Origin: CAVSRC01 sp963730325
GTDB taxonomy: Bacteria; Pseudomonadota; Alphaproteobacteria; Rhizobiales; Kaistiaceae
Length of the DNA stretch: 64,000 nucleotides
Assembly: GCA_963730325.1 (NCBI GenBank)
Contig: CAVSRC010000008.1
Span: 1-64,000, forward strand
Direction: 5' to 3'
Below are positions 1 to 7,722 of this stretch, one piece after another. The notes beneath the pieces were generated by a model. The model did not search any database. It was not told where the DNA came from and saw nothing but the letters and a program-made list of their open reading frames with translations. Made by a program: the position numbers and the translations under genes. Numbering within the stretch: the stretch's first letter is position 1; each line of letters starts with the position of its first letter.

Positions 1-21
1 CTTCCCTCAAACAGAATACGG

Positions 22-51
22 AAAGGCCGCCCTCGGGCGGCCTTTTCTTTT
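22..51 (+). terminator. Rho-independent terminator of a gene left of the window
   Basis: A perfect 10-bp stem (arms AAAGGCCGCC and GGCGGCCTTT) with a four-base loop is followed by a T-rich tract on the + strand. It would end a rightward transcript entering from outside the window. On the other strand the stem is not followed by a T run, so it is a weaker candidate for ending the leftward gene at 69-494. Confidence 0.8.
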
Positions 52-68
52 CTCAAGCCGCGCGGCCG

Positions 69-494
69 TCAGGCCCTGGCACGGGTCGATTCGACCGCGG
101 CGGGCAGGTCGTCGATGCAGCGCTCGAACATCTCGCCGGCGGCGTGCAGCCGGCGCGCCAGCAGCCGCATCAAGGTCCGCGCGAAATCCTCGTCGTCGCG
201 CACCAGCACGTCGAACAGATCGCGGTCGATCGGCAGCACCTCGACGTCGCCGACGGCAACCGCGGTATCGAGGTGCGGCGTGTCGGTGATCAGGCTTGCC
301 TCGCCGAAGATCTCGCCGGGGCCGATGGTCTCGACCGGCCGGCCTTTCTGGCTGAGCTCGACGCCGCCGCGCTTGACGATATAGGCGCAGCTTCCTTCGT
401 CGCCGCGCTCGTGGATGGTGACGCCGTCGACGAAGATGAGGGCCGCGCTGCCGCTGGAGGCGATGACGTCAACGTCGAAGATAGTTCCGTTCAT
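69..494 (-). CDS. Stand-alone cyclic-nucleotide-binding-domain protein (divergent site)
   Basis: A 141-residue protein made almost entirely of one cNMP-binding (Crp-type) beta-roll, with no DNA-binding domain. The phosphate-binding cassette is visible as GEIFGEASL near residues 60-68. The arginine that usually contacts the cyclic phosphate is absent: the segment reads TPHLDTAVA where families normally have PRSA. It may therefore bind poorly, bind another ligand, or only dimerise. The start at 494 was chosen because a GGGAGAG-like ribosome site precedes it and the beta-roll begins directly after. A longer frame to 572 only adds an Arg-rich, unlikely N-terminus. It lies downstream of the SbmA-type transporter in the same direction, with a paralogue (2053-2472) on the other side. 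Confidence 0.8.
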   Translation of the reverse strand: MNGTIFDVDVIASSGSAALIFVDGVTIHERGDEGSCAYIVKRGGVELSQKGRPVETIGPGEIFGEASLITDTPHLDTAVAVGDVEVLPIDRDLFDVLVRDDEDFARTLMRLLARRLHAAGEMFERCIDDLPAAVESTRARA

Positions 495-599
495 TTGGGG
501 GCTCTCCCGATCCGTCCGGCGGCGGGATAGTCGACCCCGGGGATTTAAGAAACGGCGTAGGCCACCATTCAAATTGCTCCGATCGGGCGCGGGACCTCG

Positions 600-1880
600 T
601 CAGCCAGCTTCGGCGGGCGCTTCGCGTTCGATTGGCGACAACGGCTTGTCGCGAAGCGTGGCCTCGAAAGCGCGCAGGCGCTTGTAGATCGACATCAGTT
701 CGACAATCGTCGACCAGGAATTAACCAGATACTGGAAGGACGATTCCACCCGGCCGAAGGCGCGCAGGATCTGCTGCATGACGCCGAGCGTGAAGCCGGC
801 GGCGACGATGGTGGGCGCCAGCGCGATATAGGGAACCATGACACCGGCCTGAAGATAGCCGTAGCGCGCAATGTTGAAATACAAATAGTTGAGATAAATG
901 CGGAAATAGTTTCGGCGCACATTCGCGAACAGATCCAGCAGCGTCGGCGGCTGAGCCCGCTCGACACTGTCCTCGCCAAGCACAAGCTCCTTGCGATAGG
1001 CCGCCTCGACACGCTGATTGCGGAACTGGAGCCCGGGCAGTCGAATGCCGGCAAGGGCGAGTAGCCCGGTGCCGAAAATCGCCCACAGGATGGCGACGAT
1101 GACCAGAGCCTGGGGCACGGCGCCGATGATCGGCAGTTCCTTCACGAAGGTCGACAGACCCCACAGGATCGGCAGGAAGGCGATCAGCGTCATCACCGAA
1201 TCGACGAGGCTGACGCCGAGCGCCTCCACGGTGGAGGCAAAGCGCATGGTGTCTTCCTGAACGCGCTGGGAGGCGCCTTCGATTGTCCTCAGCTTCTGCC
1301 AGTTGTCGACGTAATAGTCGTTCATCGCCGTGCGCCAGCGGAAGATGTAGTGGCTGACCAGGAAGGCGTTGAAGACGGCGACGAAGATATAGATCATCGC
1401 GATCGTCAGGAACGTCACCAGCTGGCTGAAATATTCTTCGCTGGTGACGGCGTTCGCCGCGCCCAGCGATTTCTGGATGAGGTCGTAGAACGAGCCGAAC
1501 CAGTTATTGATGAGGACGTCGAGCTGGACCTGGAACCAGACGATGAACAGGATCACCGACGAGGCGACGATCGACCAGCGGAACCAGCGGTGGGGCGATA
1601 TCTGGCGCCAGGCCAGGGCGAAGATGGCACCGCAGACGAACATGTACTGGTAGAGCCAGCCATCGACCGCGATGTTCTGGGCGGCGGCGAAGGCAGTGCG
1701 CGCGGTATCGTCACCGCCGGGCGCCAGCGGTGGCGGATAGTGAACGCCGAGGATCCAGCCAAGACTGAGATGCTGCCCGAGATCCCGCGCGAACAGGTAC
1801 CAGACGGCCATGCAGAAGGCGGTCCACAGGACCGCCGAGATGAACAGCAGTCGGGGCTTGGGGAAGAACGAGGCGAACAT
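600..1880 (-). CDS. sbmA: SbmA/BacA family peptide antibiotic transporter
   Basis: A 426-residue inner-membrane protein of the SbmA/BacA family, close to the usual 400-420 residues. The N-terminus FASFFPKPRLLF is typical, and at least six hydrophobic spans follow (for example around residues 10-30, 80-100, 155-175 and 230-265). The family uses the proton gradient to import peptides such as proline-rich antimicrobial peptides and some modified drugs; in rhizobia and Brucella, BacA is needed for chronic host infection and affects very-long-chain lipid A. There is no attached ATPase domain, so this is the SbmA form rather than the YddA/BclA form. It is flanked by two cNMP-domain proteins on the same strand, an unusual neighbourhood. 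I infer, without proof, that they modulate it or are co-expressed with it. Confidence 0.93.
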   Translation of the reverse strand: MFASFFPKPRLLFISAVLWTAFCMAVWYLFARDLGQHLSLGWILGVHYPPPLAPGGDDTARTAFAAAQNIAVDGWLYQYMFVCGAIFALAWRQISPHRWFRWSIVASSVILFIVWFQVQLDVLINNWFGSFYDLIQKSLGAANAVTSEEYFSQLVTFLTIAMIYIFVAVFNAFLVSHYIFRWRTAMNDYYVDNWQKLRTIEGASQRVQEDTMRFASTVEALGVSLVDSVMTLIAFLPILWGLSTFVKELPIIGAVPQALVIVAILWAIFGTGLLALAGIRLPGLQFRNQRVEAAYRKELVLGEDSVERAQPPTLLDLFANVRRNYFRIYLNYLYFNIARYGYLQAGVMVPYIALAPTIVAAGFTLGVMQQILRAFGRVESSFQYLVNSWSTIVELMSIYKRLRAFEATLRDKPLSPIEREAPAEAG

Positions 1881-2052
1881 ACGGGCGGTTCCTTCGCGGG
1901 CGGCCGGACGACGGCCCCTGGTTCAAGCGGGAATCACGATCGCCCGCGCAGGATGGAGAACGCGGAACGTGGGCGCAATCGCGATGTGAGCGAGGAAGAT
2001 GGCCCGCAAACGGCGCTTGCCAAGGGCTGGCCGCGCCGGTCGCCGAGGCGGC

Positions 2053-2472
2053 TCAGGCGGTCTTGCGGCCTGCGCCGCGGATGGGCAGGCCGGTTTCGGC
2101 GGGGGTACGGGTGTCGGCGGCACGCAGCCGCAGGGCAAGAATCTGCATCACCTTGATGGCGAAATCCGGCACCTCGCGGACGAGGCGCACGAAGGTCGGC
2201 CGGTCGATGGCCACCAGTTCGGTGGCCTTGCTGGCAACCGCCGAGGCGCTGCGCGGGGCGCCGTCGATGAGCGCCATCTCGCCGAACAACCCGCCGGGCC
2301 CGACGACCTCCAGGGCATGGCCGGCGCCGCGGATCTCGACCTCGCCCGACCTGACCAGATAAGCATACTCGCCGCGATCGCCCTTGACGAAGATGACCCC
2401 GCCATCGGTGAAGGCGACGGTCCGCGGCTGGGTACCGATGGTCAGATCGACATCGAATTGCGGCGTGTTCAT
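2053..2472 (-). CDS. Stand-alone cyclic-nucleotide-binding-domain protein (intact site)
   Basis: A 139-residue single-domain Crp-type cNMP-binding protein, paralogous to the one at 69-494 but with an intact phosphate-binding cassette: GPGGLFGEMALIDGAPRSAS, about residues 78-97, containing the conserved Gly-Glu and Pro-Arg-Ser-Ala. It has no helix-turn-helix, so it is not a transcription factor by itself. It would be the first gene of a leftward set with the SbmA-type transporter and the degenerate paralogue. A leader of about 170 bases to the transporter leaves room for a separate promoter. The function is inferred as a small second-messenger sensor. The target is unknown. Confidence 0.82.
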   Translation of the reverse strand: MNTPQFDVDLTIGTQPRTVAFTDGGVIFVKGDRGEYAYLVRSGEVEIRGAGHALEVVGPGGLFGEMALIDGAPRSASAVASKATELVAIDRPTFVRLVREVPDFAIKVMQILALRLRAADTRTPAETGLPIRGAGRKTA

Positions 2473-2641
2473 TGTCTCCTCCAGCGCTGGGGCGGGCAGC
2501 GGATCACTGCCACGGCGATGCCTAACGAAAGCTGCCGCCGGCGGGCCGATCTTGCCGCACGGTTAACCGGCAGCGACCAAGGCTGTTAAAGGCCTTGGCA
2601 ACCTTGCCGCTCCCCCGGCGATGGGATAGGAACCGCGCGCT

Positions 2642-4099
2642 ATGGCAAGCAAAGACGCGAAACCGAAAGCCCGCCTGCCGCGCGGGCTGGTTGATCGTTC
2701 GGCGGCGGATATCCGCGCCACCGAACGCATGATGGCGCGCATCCGGCGCGTCTATGAACGCTACGGCTTCGAGCCGGTCGAGACCCCGCTGATCGAATAC
2801 TCCGATGCGCTCGGCAAGTTTCTGCCCGATCAGGACCGGCCGAACGAGGGGGTGTTCTCCTTCCTCGACGACGACGAGCAGTGGCTGTCGCTGCGCTACG
2901 ACCTGACGGCGCCGCTCGCCCGCTTCGTTGCCGAGAATTACGAGCGCCTGCCCAAACCCTATCGCAGCTACCGGGCGGGCTGGGTGTTCCGCAACGAGAA
3001 GCCGGGACCGGGCCGCTTCCGCCAGTTCATGCAGTTCGACGCCGACACGGTCGGCGCCGCCTCCGTCGCCGCCGATGCGGAGATGTGCATGATGGCCGCC
3101 GACACGCTGGAAGAGCTGGGGATTCCGCGCGGCCAGTACGTCATCCGCGTCAACAACCGCAAGGTGCTCGACGGCGTCATGGAGGAGATCGGCGTCGCCG
3201 ACGAGCAGCAGAGGCTGGCGGTGCTGCGCGCCATCGACAAGCTCGACCGTCTCGGCATCGAGGGCGTGCGCGAATTGCTGGGGCCGGGCCGGCGCGACGA
3301 AAGCGGCGATTTCACCAAGGGCGCCGGGCTCGACCCGCGCCAGGTGGCGACCGCTCTGAAGACGCTGGAGGCACACGAATCCGGCCGTCCCGCACCGGGG
3401 CAGACCAGGATCGGCGAGGAAGGCGCCGCCGAGCTCGACAAGATCGCCGAACAGGTCGCCGCCGCCGGCTACGGCACCGACCGCATCCGCATCGACGCAT
3501 CGGTGGTGCGCGGCCTCGAATACTACACCGGGCCGGTCTACGAGGCGGAGCTCCTGTTCGAGACGGTCAACGAACGGGGCGAGCCCGCCCGCTTCGGTTC
3601 GGTCGGCGGCGGCGGACGCTATGACGGGCTGGTTGGCCGCTTCACTGCCGAGCCGATCCCGGCAACCGGCTTTTCCATCGGCGTGTCGCGCCTGCAATCG
3701 GCGCTGTCGGCGCTGGCCAAGGGCGAGACGGAGGAGACCGACGGACCGGTCGTGGTGCTGGTGCTCGAGCGCGAGCGCATGGCCGAATACCAGCAGATGG
3801 TCGCCGAACTGCGCCGCGCCGATATCGCCGCCGAACTTTATCTCGGCGCCGCCGGCATGAGGGCGCAGATGAAATATGCCGACCGGCGCAATGCGCCGCT
3901 TGCCATCATCCAGGGGGGCGACGAAAAGGCGCGCGGCGTGGTGCAGATCAAGGATCTGGCGCTCGGCAAGAAGCTCTCGGAGGGAATCGAGGACAACGCC
4001 CAGTGGCGCGAGGAGCGGCCCGGCCAGGAGGAAGTGGCGATCGGCGGCCTGGTGGAGGCAGTCAACCGCCTGCTCGGCCGCGGCGAGCGGCGCCCCTGA
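2642..4099 (+). CDS. hisS: Histidyl-tRNA synthetase (alphaproteobacterial type)
   Basis: Class II histidyl-tRNA synthetase of 485 residues; it charges tRNA-His in the cytoplasm. Motif 2 is seen near residues 110-135 as RAGWVFRNEKPGPGRFRQF followed by MQFDADTVG. This differs from the common form, which has GR.RQFHQ followed by a glycine-valine stretch. The histidine-specific LEYYTGPVYE and the SVGGGGRYDGL motif 3 region follow, and the C-terminal anticodon-binding domain occupies about residues 360-475. The divergent motif 2 is of special interest because the tRNA-His at 46013-46088 lacks the universal G-1 and has A73. The stop lies 4 bases before hisZ, so the two are probably co-transcribed. 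Confidence 0.96.
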   Translation: MASKDAKPKARLPRGLVDRSAADIRATERMMARIRRVYERYGFEPVETPLIEYSDALGKFLPDQDRPNEGVFSFLDDDEQWLSLRYDLTAPLARFVAENYERLPKPYRSYRAGWVFRNEKPGPGRFRQFMQFDADTVGAASVAADAEMCMMAADTLEELGIPRGQYVIRVNNRKVLDGVMEEIGVADEQQRLAVLRAIDKLDRLGIEGVRELLGPGRRDESGDFTKGAGLDPRQVATALKTLEAHESGRPAPGQTRIGEEGAAELDKIAEQVAAAGYGTDRIRIDASVVRGLEYYTGPVYEAELLFETVNERGEPARFGSVGGGGRYDGLVGRFTAEPIPATGFSIGVSRLQSALSALAKGETEETDGPVVVLVLERERMAEYQQMVAELRRADIAAELYLGAAGMRAQMKYADRRNAPLAIIQGGDEKARGVVQIKDLALGKKLSEGIEDNAQWREERPGQEEVAIGGLVEAVNRLLGRGERRP

Positions 4100-4103
4100 G
4101 CCG

Positions 4104-5180
4104 ATGACGGCACCCTATGACAAGCTGCGCCGGCTCTTCTCGGAGGCGGGATACGCCTTCGTTGAGCCGCCGGTGGTCCACCCGGCAAGCGTCTTTGTCG
4201 AGCTTCTCGGCGAGGATCTGCGCCGGCGCCTCTATCTGACCAATGCCGCCGACGGCACCGAACTGGCGCTGAGGCCCGACTACACCATCCCCGTCTGCCT
4301 GCATCACCTCGCCACCGGCGCCGCCAAGCGCAAGGCGGACTACGCCTATCTCGGGCCCGTGTTTCGCCACCGCCAGGACGAGCCTGGCGAATTCCTCCAG
4401 GCCGGCATCGAATCGCTCGGCCGCTGGGACCGGGTCGCGGCGGATGCCGATGCGCTCAAGCTTGCCCTCGATGCCCTCGCTGTGCTCGGCGTCAAGAAGA
4501 CCGCCGTGCGCATCGGCGATTCGGCGATCTTCGGCGCGGTGCTCGATGCGCTCGATCTCAGTGCGCCATGGAAGCGGCGCCTGGCGCGCAATTTCGGCAA
4601 TCGCGAGCGCATCGCGGCCCTCATCGCCCGCGCCAATGGCGGCGCTGCCGGCGCTTCTGCGCCCGACCGGCGGCAACGCGCCAGCGCCCGCCGCCGCGCG
4701 GCAGAGGCGCTGGAGGAAGCCGGCCTTGCCACAATAGACGGGCGCACGGCGGACGAGATCGCCGACCGCATGATCGAGAAGGCGGTGATCGCCGCCGGCA
4801 TCGGCAGCCGCCCGGCCAAGGTGCTGGCGCGCTATCTGGCAATCGCCGGCCCGCCGACGCGGGCGCTTGCCGCCATGCGGACGCTGGCGCGCAAGGAAGG
4901 CCTTGCCATCGACAAGCCGCTCGATCGTTTCGCGGCCCAGGCAGAGGCGCTCGCCAGCCGCGGCGTCGATCTCAAGCGCCTCACCTTCGCCGCCAATTTC
5001 GGCCGGCGGCTCGACTACTACACCGGCTTCGTCTTCGAGGTTCACGACGCGGCACGGCCGGGCAACGGACAGATCGTCGGCGGCGGCCGCTACGACCGCA
5101 TGATGACGCTGATCTCCGGGGCCACGGTGCCGGCGGTCGGCTTCTCCATCTGGCTCGACCGCATCGGAGGGACCCCATGA
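4104..5180 (+). CDS. hisZ: ATP phosphoribosyltransferase regulatory subunit HisZ
   Basis: A 358-residue HisRS paralogue without the tRNA-charging role. With a short HisG it forms the hetero-octameric ATP phosphoribosyltransferase, the first and feedback-regulated step of histidine biosynthesis. Class II core elements remain visible: the LRPDYTIPVCLHH and GPVFRHRQDEPGEFLQ segments near residues 55-100, and the LDYYTGFVFEVHD and VGGGRYDRM segments near the end. There is no separate anticodon-binding domain at the C-terminus, as expected for HisZ. The ATG at 4104 follows hisS by 4 bases, and the gene overlaps hisG by 4 bases (ATGA), which indicates translational coupling. Confidence 0.95.
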   Translation: MTAPYDKLRRLFSEAGYAFVEPPVVHPASVFVELLGEDLRRRLYLTNAADGTELALRPDYTIPVCLHHLATGAAKRKADYAYLGPVFRHRQDEPGEFLQAGIESLGRWDRVAADADALKLALDALAVLGVKKTAVRIGDSAIFGAVLDALDLSAPWKRRLARNFGNRERIAALIARANGGAAGASAPDRRQRASARRRAAEALEEAGLATIDGRTADEIADRMIEKAVIAAGIGSRPAKVLARYLAIAGPPTRALAAMRTLARKEGLAIDKPLDRFAAQAEALASRGVDLKRLTFAANFGRRLDYYTGFVFEVHDAARPGNGQIVGGGRYDRMMTLISGATVPAVGFSIWLDRIGGTP

Positions 5181-5914
5181 GCGCGCCGCTGGTGGTCGCG
5201 GTCCCCTCCAAGGGCCGGCTTCAGGATGCGACGCTCGACGCCTTCGCCGGGGCGGGCCTGGCGCTGACGCGCTCCGGCGCGGCACGGCGCTATCGCGGCC
5301 GCATTGCCGGCATGGCCGGGGCCGAGGTCGCCTATCTGTCGGCGCCCGAGATCGCCCGCGAGATCGGTGCCGGCGCCGTCCATCTCGGCGTCACCGGCCG
5401 CGACCAGGTGGAGGAGACGGTTCCCGACTGGCAGAGCCGCGCGGCCTTCGTGGCGCCGCTCGGCTTCGGCGCGTGCGACGTCGTGGTCGCGGTGCCGGAA
5501 GCCTGGATCGACGTCGAATCCATGGCCGACCTCGACGACGTGGCGGCCGATTTCCGCCCGCGCCACGGTCGCCGGCTGACGGTCGCCACCAAATACATCA
5601 ACCTCACCCGCCGCTTCTTCGCCAGTCACGGCATTGCCGACTACCGCATCGTCGAAAGCCTGGGCGCCACCGAGGGCGCACCGGCCTCCGGCGCGGCCGA
5701 CCTCATCGTCGACATCACCACCACCGGCACGACGCTCAAGGCCAACGGCCTGAAGATCCTCTCCGACGGGGTGATTCTGAAATCGGAGGCGAATCTCGTC
5801 GCCAGCCTCGCCGCGCCGTGGGACACCGCACGGCGCAAGGTCTTTGCCGGCCTCATCCGGCAATTCGGCGTGAAGGGCCGCGCCGCGGACAGCCTGGTCA
5901 AGAAGCTGCCCTAA
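5177..5914 (+). CDS. hisG: ATP phosphoribosyltransferase catalytic subunit (short form)
   Basis: A 245-residue short-form HisG that condenses ATP and PRPP into phosphoribosyl-ATP. The PRPP-binding loop is visible near residues 175-190 as ADLIVDITTTGTTLKANGLK, and the N-terminus carries AVPSKGRL. Short HisG lacks the C-terminal ACT-like regulatory domain and needs HisZ, encoded immediately upstream with a 4-base overlap. The cluster ends here. The next genes are small DUF1127 proteins after about 115 bases, so other his genes are elsewhere. Confidence 0.96.
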   Translation: MSAPLVVAVPSKGRLQDATLDAFAGAGLALTRSGAARRYRGRIAGMAGAEVAYLSAPEIAREIGAGAVHLGVTGRDQVEETVPDWQSRAAFVAPLGFGACDVVVAVPEAWIDVESMADLDDVAADFRPRHGRRLTVATKYINLTRRFFASHGIADYRIVESLGATEGAPASGAADLIVDITTTGTTLKANGLKILSDGVILKSEANLVASLAAPWDTARRKVFAGLIRQFGVKGRAADSLVKKLP

Positions 5915-6031
5915 TTTAGCCATGCTATCGCATGAGCCATGCGCCCTATGCAGTGGTGCGTTGCAACAAACCCCCTGCCTCCAATTTCTACAGCGCCTAT
6001 CTTGCAGGCAGAGATTGGAAGGAGAACACCG

Positions 6032-6181
6032 ATGACCAAGTTCAGCCGCTTCACCGAGCGCTTCTTGATGGCCCGCTACAGCCATGCGCTGAGCCACCTG
6101 AGCGACCGCCAGCTGGCCGACATCGGCCTCACCCGTGAGACCATTCCGACGCGCGCTCGGGAGCTGGCGCGTCAGCGCTAA
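6032..6181 (+). CDS. DUF1127 small protein
   Basis: A 49-residue basic protein of the DUF1127 (YjiS-like) family, recognised by the C-terminal LSDRQLADIGLTRETI motif. These abundant alphaproteobacterial microproteins are rich in arginine; one Rhodobacter member binds RNA and affects RNA turnover, and the role here is unknown. The ATG at 6032 has GGAGAA 6 bases upstream and fits the family length; an upstream in-frame start at 5939 would add unrelated residues. A second shorter relative follows 37 bases later, so the two are probably one transcript ending at the hairpin at 6365-6391. Confidence 0.85.
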   Translation: MTKFSRFTERFLMARYSHALSHLSDRQLADIGLTRETIPTRARELARQR

Positions 6182-6218
6182 GGCTCGCGACAGCGCGACC
6201 GCAAGGAGACGAACGATC

Positions 6219-6341
6219 ATGAGTTTCGCAGCCACATACCGCCAGGCAGCGACGCGGCTGGGCAACCGCCATCTGGCCGATGTCGGCCGTGCCCGCGAGA
6301 TCGTCTACCGCCGCCCATGCGAGGCGACGCGGGCGCGCTAG
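6219..6341 (+). CDS. Very small DUF1127-like protein
   Basis: A 40-residue basic peptide with an abbreviated DUF1127 pattern, GNRHLADVGRAREIVYRR, which aligns with the DRQLADIGLTRE motif of the neighbour at 6032-6181. It looks like a tandem duplicate that lost most of its N-terminal half. GCAAGGAGACG stands before the ATG as a good ribosome site, which supports real translation. A strong terminator hairpin follows. The function is unknown. Confidence 0.65.
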   Translation: MSFAATYRQAATRLGNRHLADVGRAREIVYRRPCEATRAR

Positions 6342-6360
6342 CCGGCGCAAGGCACGGAAT

Positions 6361-6903
6361 TCAGAAAGGGCGGCGCAGAGCCGCCCTTTTCGCATAGGGC
6401 CCGCCGATCAGCCGGAGGACGGCGTCGGCCGATGCGCTGGCCTCCTTGCCGGAGGTGTCGATGACGGGCAGGCCGGCGTCCCGGGCCTCGGCCCTCAGAA
6501 ATGCCGCCCAGGGGCTCAAGCCATCATAGGCGCGGTCCGCGTCCACGCGCGGGGCGATACGTTCTGCGCGTGTCGCCTCATCGCAATCGATCAGCATCAG
6601 TCGGTAATCGGCGATCCCGGCCCGTTCCGCGGCGTCCTTGATGAAGGCGATGCGCATCTGTCCCTCGAGCAGAACATCGGCATCCTGGCGGCGCGCCGCC
6701 AGCGTCTCCAGCCACTCCACCGTCTTGGCGTGTTGCCAGCTCTCCGGCGAATCATAGTCGGCGATCATCTCGGCTACCGGCGGCACGCCGATGTCGTCGA
6801 AATGCATGACCCAGATGGCCGGTTCCTTCTCCAGAATCTCCTGCGCGACAATCGTCTTGCCGCTGCCCGAGGCGCCGGTGAGGATGACGACCTGTCCGTT
6901 CAT
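6361..6903 (-). CDS. P-loop ATP-binding kinase-like protein
   Basis: A 180-residue AAA/zeta-toxin-like P-loop protein. Walker A is near the N-terminus (TGASGSGKTIVAQ, residues about 8-20). A Walker B-like acidic stretch (ADVLLEGQMR) lies near residue 75, and LMLIDCDEATRAERIAPR near 105 resembles the nucleotide-kinase lid and adenine region. Such proteins phosphorylate small molecules or nucleotides, but the substrate cannot be told from sequence. The start codon overlaps the tag stop codon by 4 bases, so it is translationally coupled to a DNA-repair glycosylase. It is possibly a nucleotide or sugar kinase, but this is not established. No antitoxin-like gene is adjacent. Confidence 0.75.
   Translation of the reverse strand: MNGQVVILTGASGSGKTIVAQEILEKEPAIWVMHFDDIGVPPVAEMIADYDSPESWQHAKTVEWLETLAARRQDADVLLEGQMRIAFIKDAAERAGIADYRLMLIDCDEATRAERIAPRVDADRAYDGLSPWAAFLRAEARDAGLPVIDTSGKEASASADAVLRLIGGPYAKRAALRRPF
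6365..6391 (+). terminator. Terminator between convergent genes, inside the kinase 3' end
   Basis: A perfect 10-bp stem (AAAGGGCGGC and GCCGCCCTTT) with a five-base loop ends in TTTT on the + strand. It lies just after the small DUF1127-like gene. It also forms the last codons of the leftward kinase-like gene, so the hairpin is shared coding and regulatory sequence. Confidence 0.75.
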
Positions 6904-7568
6904 GGGCCGGGGCGGAGAAGGGCCTTGCGTTCCCGCTCCACCTCCTTGTGGCACCAGCAGCCGGGGTGATGGTCGTTGATCAGCCCCATGGCCTGCATGA
7001 AGGCATAGACGGTCGTCGGCCCGACGAAGCGCCAGCCGCGTTTCTTGAGATCCTTCGACAGCGCGATCGATTCGATCGTCTGCGACAGCGGCACGAAGGA
7101 CTCCCGGTCTTCCGGTTTCACCCACGCCGGCTCCGGCTCGTAGCCCCAGAAATAGGCGGCCAGCGACCCCTTCTCGCGCGCCAGCTCGACGGCGCGACCG
7201 GCATTGTTGATGGTCGCTTCGATCTTGCCGCGATGGCGGATGATGCCGGCATCGGCGAGCAGGCGCTCGACGTCCTTGTCCTTGAAGCGGGCGACCTTGT
7301 GAAAGTCGAAGCCGGCAAAGGCCCTGCGGAAGTTCTCGCGCTTCCTGAGGATGGTCAGCCAGGACAGGCCGGACTGGAAGCCCTCCAGGCAGATCTTCTC
7401 GAACAGGCGGACGTCGTCGGTAACCGGCCGTCCCCATTCGCGGTCGTGATAGGCCATGTAATCCGGCGCGCCGGCGCCCCAGGCGCAGCGCCGCTTGCCG
7501 TCCGCGCCCCTCACCAACCCAGTTTCGTCAGCCACTTGGCGTCTCCGGCGTAACCGTTCGTTCACCAT
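6900..7568 (-). CDS. tag: DNA-3-methyladenine glycosylase I
   Basis: Removes 3-methyladenine from alkylated DNA as the first step of base excision repair. The Tag signatures are visible: RCAWG then YHDREWGRP near residues 27-50, the helix-hairpin-helix core with GFQSGLSW, GLINDHHPGCWCH at the C-terminus carrying the zinc-binding Cys and His residues, and FVGPTTVYAFMQAMG before it. The ATG at 7568 gives 222 residues. Homologues begin close to the first zinc Cys, so the true start could be 10-25 codons further in. It is followed by a kinase-like gene with a 4-base overlap. Confidence 0.93.
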   Translation of the reverse strand: MVNERLRRRRQVADETGLVRGADGKRRCAWGAGAPDYMAYHDREWGRPVTDDVRLFEKICLEGFQSGLSWLTILRKRENFRRAFAGFDFHKVARFKDKDVERLLADAGIIRHRGKIEATINNAGRAVELAREKGSLAAYFWGYEPEPAWVKPEDRESFVPLSQTIESIALSKDLKKRGWRFVGPTTVYAFMQAMGLINDHHPGCWCHKEVERERKALLRPGP

Positions 7569-7722
7569 AGTCGAACCTGGCGACACTTGGTTTACCATTT
7601 GCTCGTCGGCGCCCACTACCGTCCGTCACGGAAGCGGCCCAACGAAAAATCATCGGCGTCAGCAGGTCCGTTTCGCGCCCCAGGGGCAACCGCTTGTCGC
7701 GCAAATAGTATCGAGTACGCCG

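Noticed and set aside
6361..6903. Zeta-type toxin of a toxin-antitoxin pair
   Set aside because: Despite a Walker A motif, there is no small antitoxin gene nearby. The partner in overlap is the tag repair gene.
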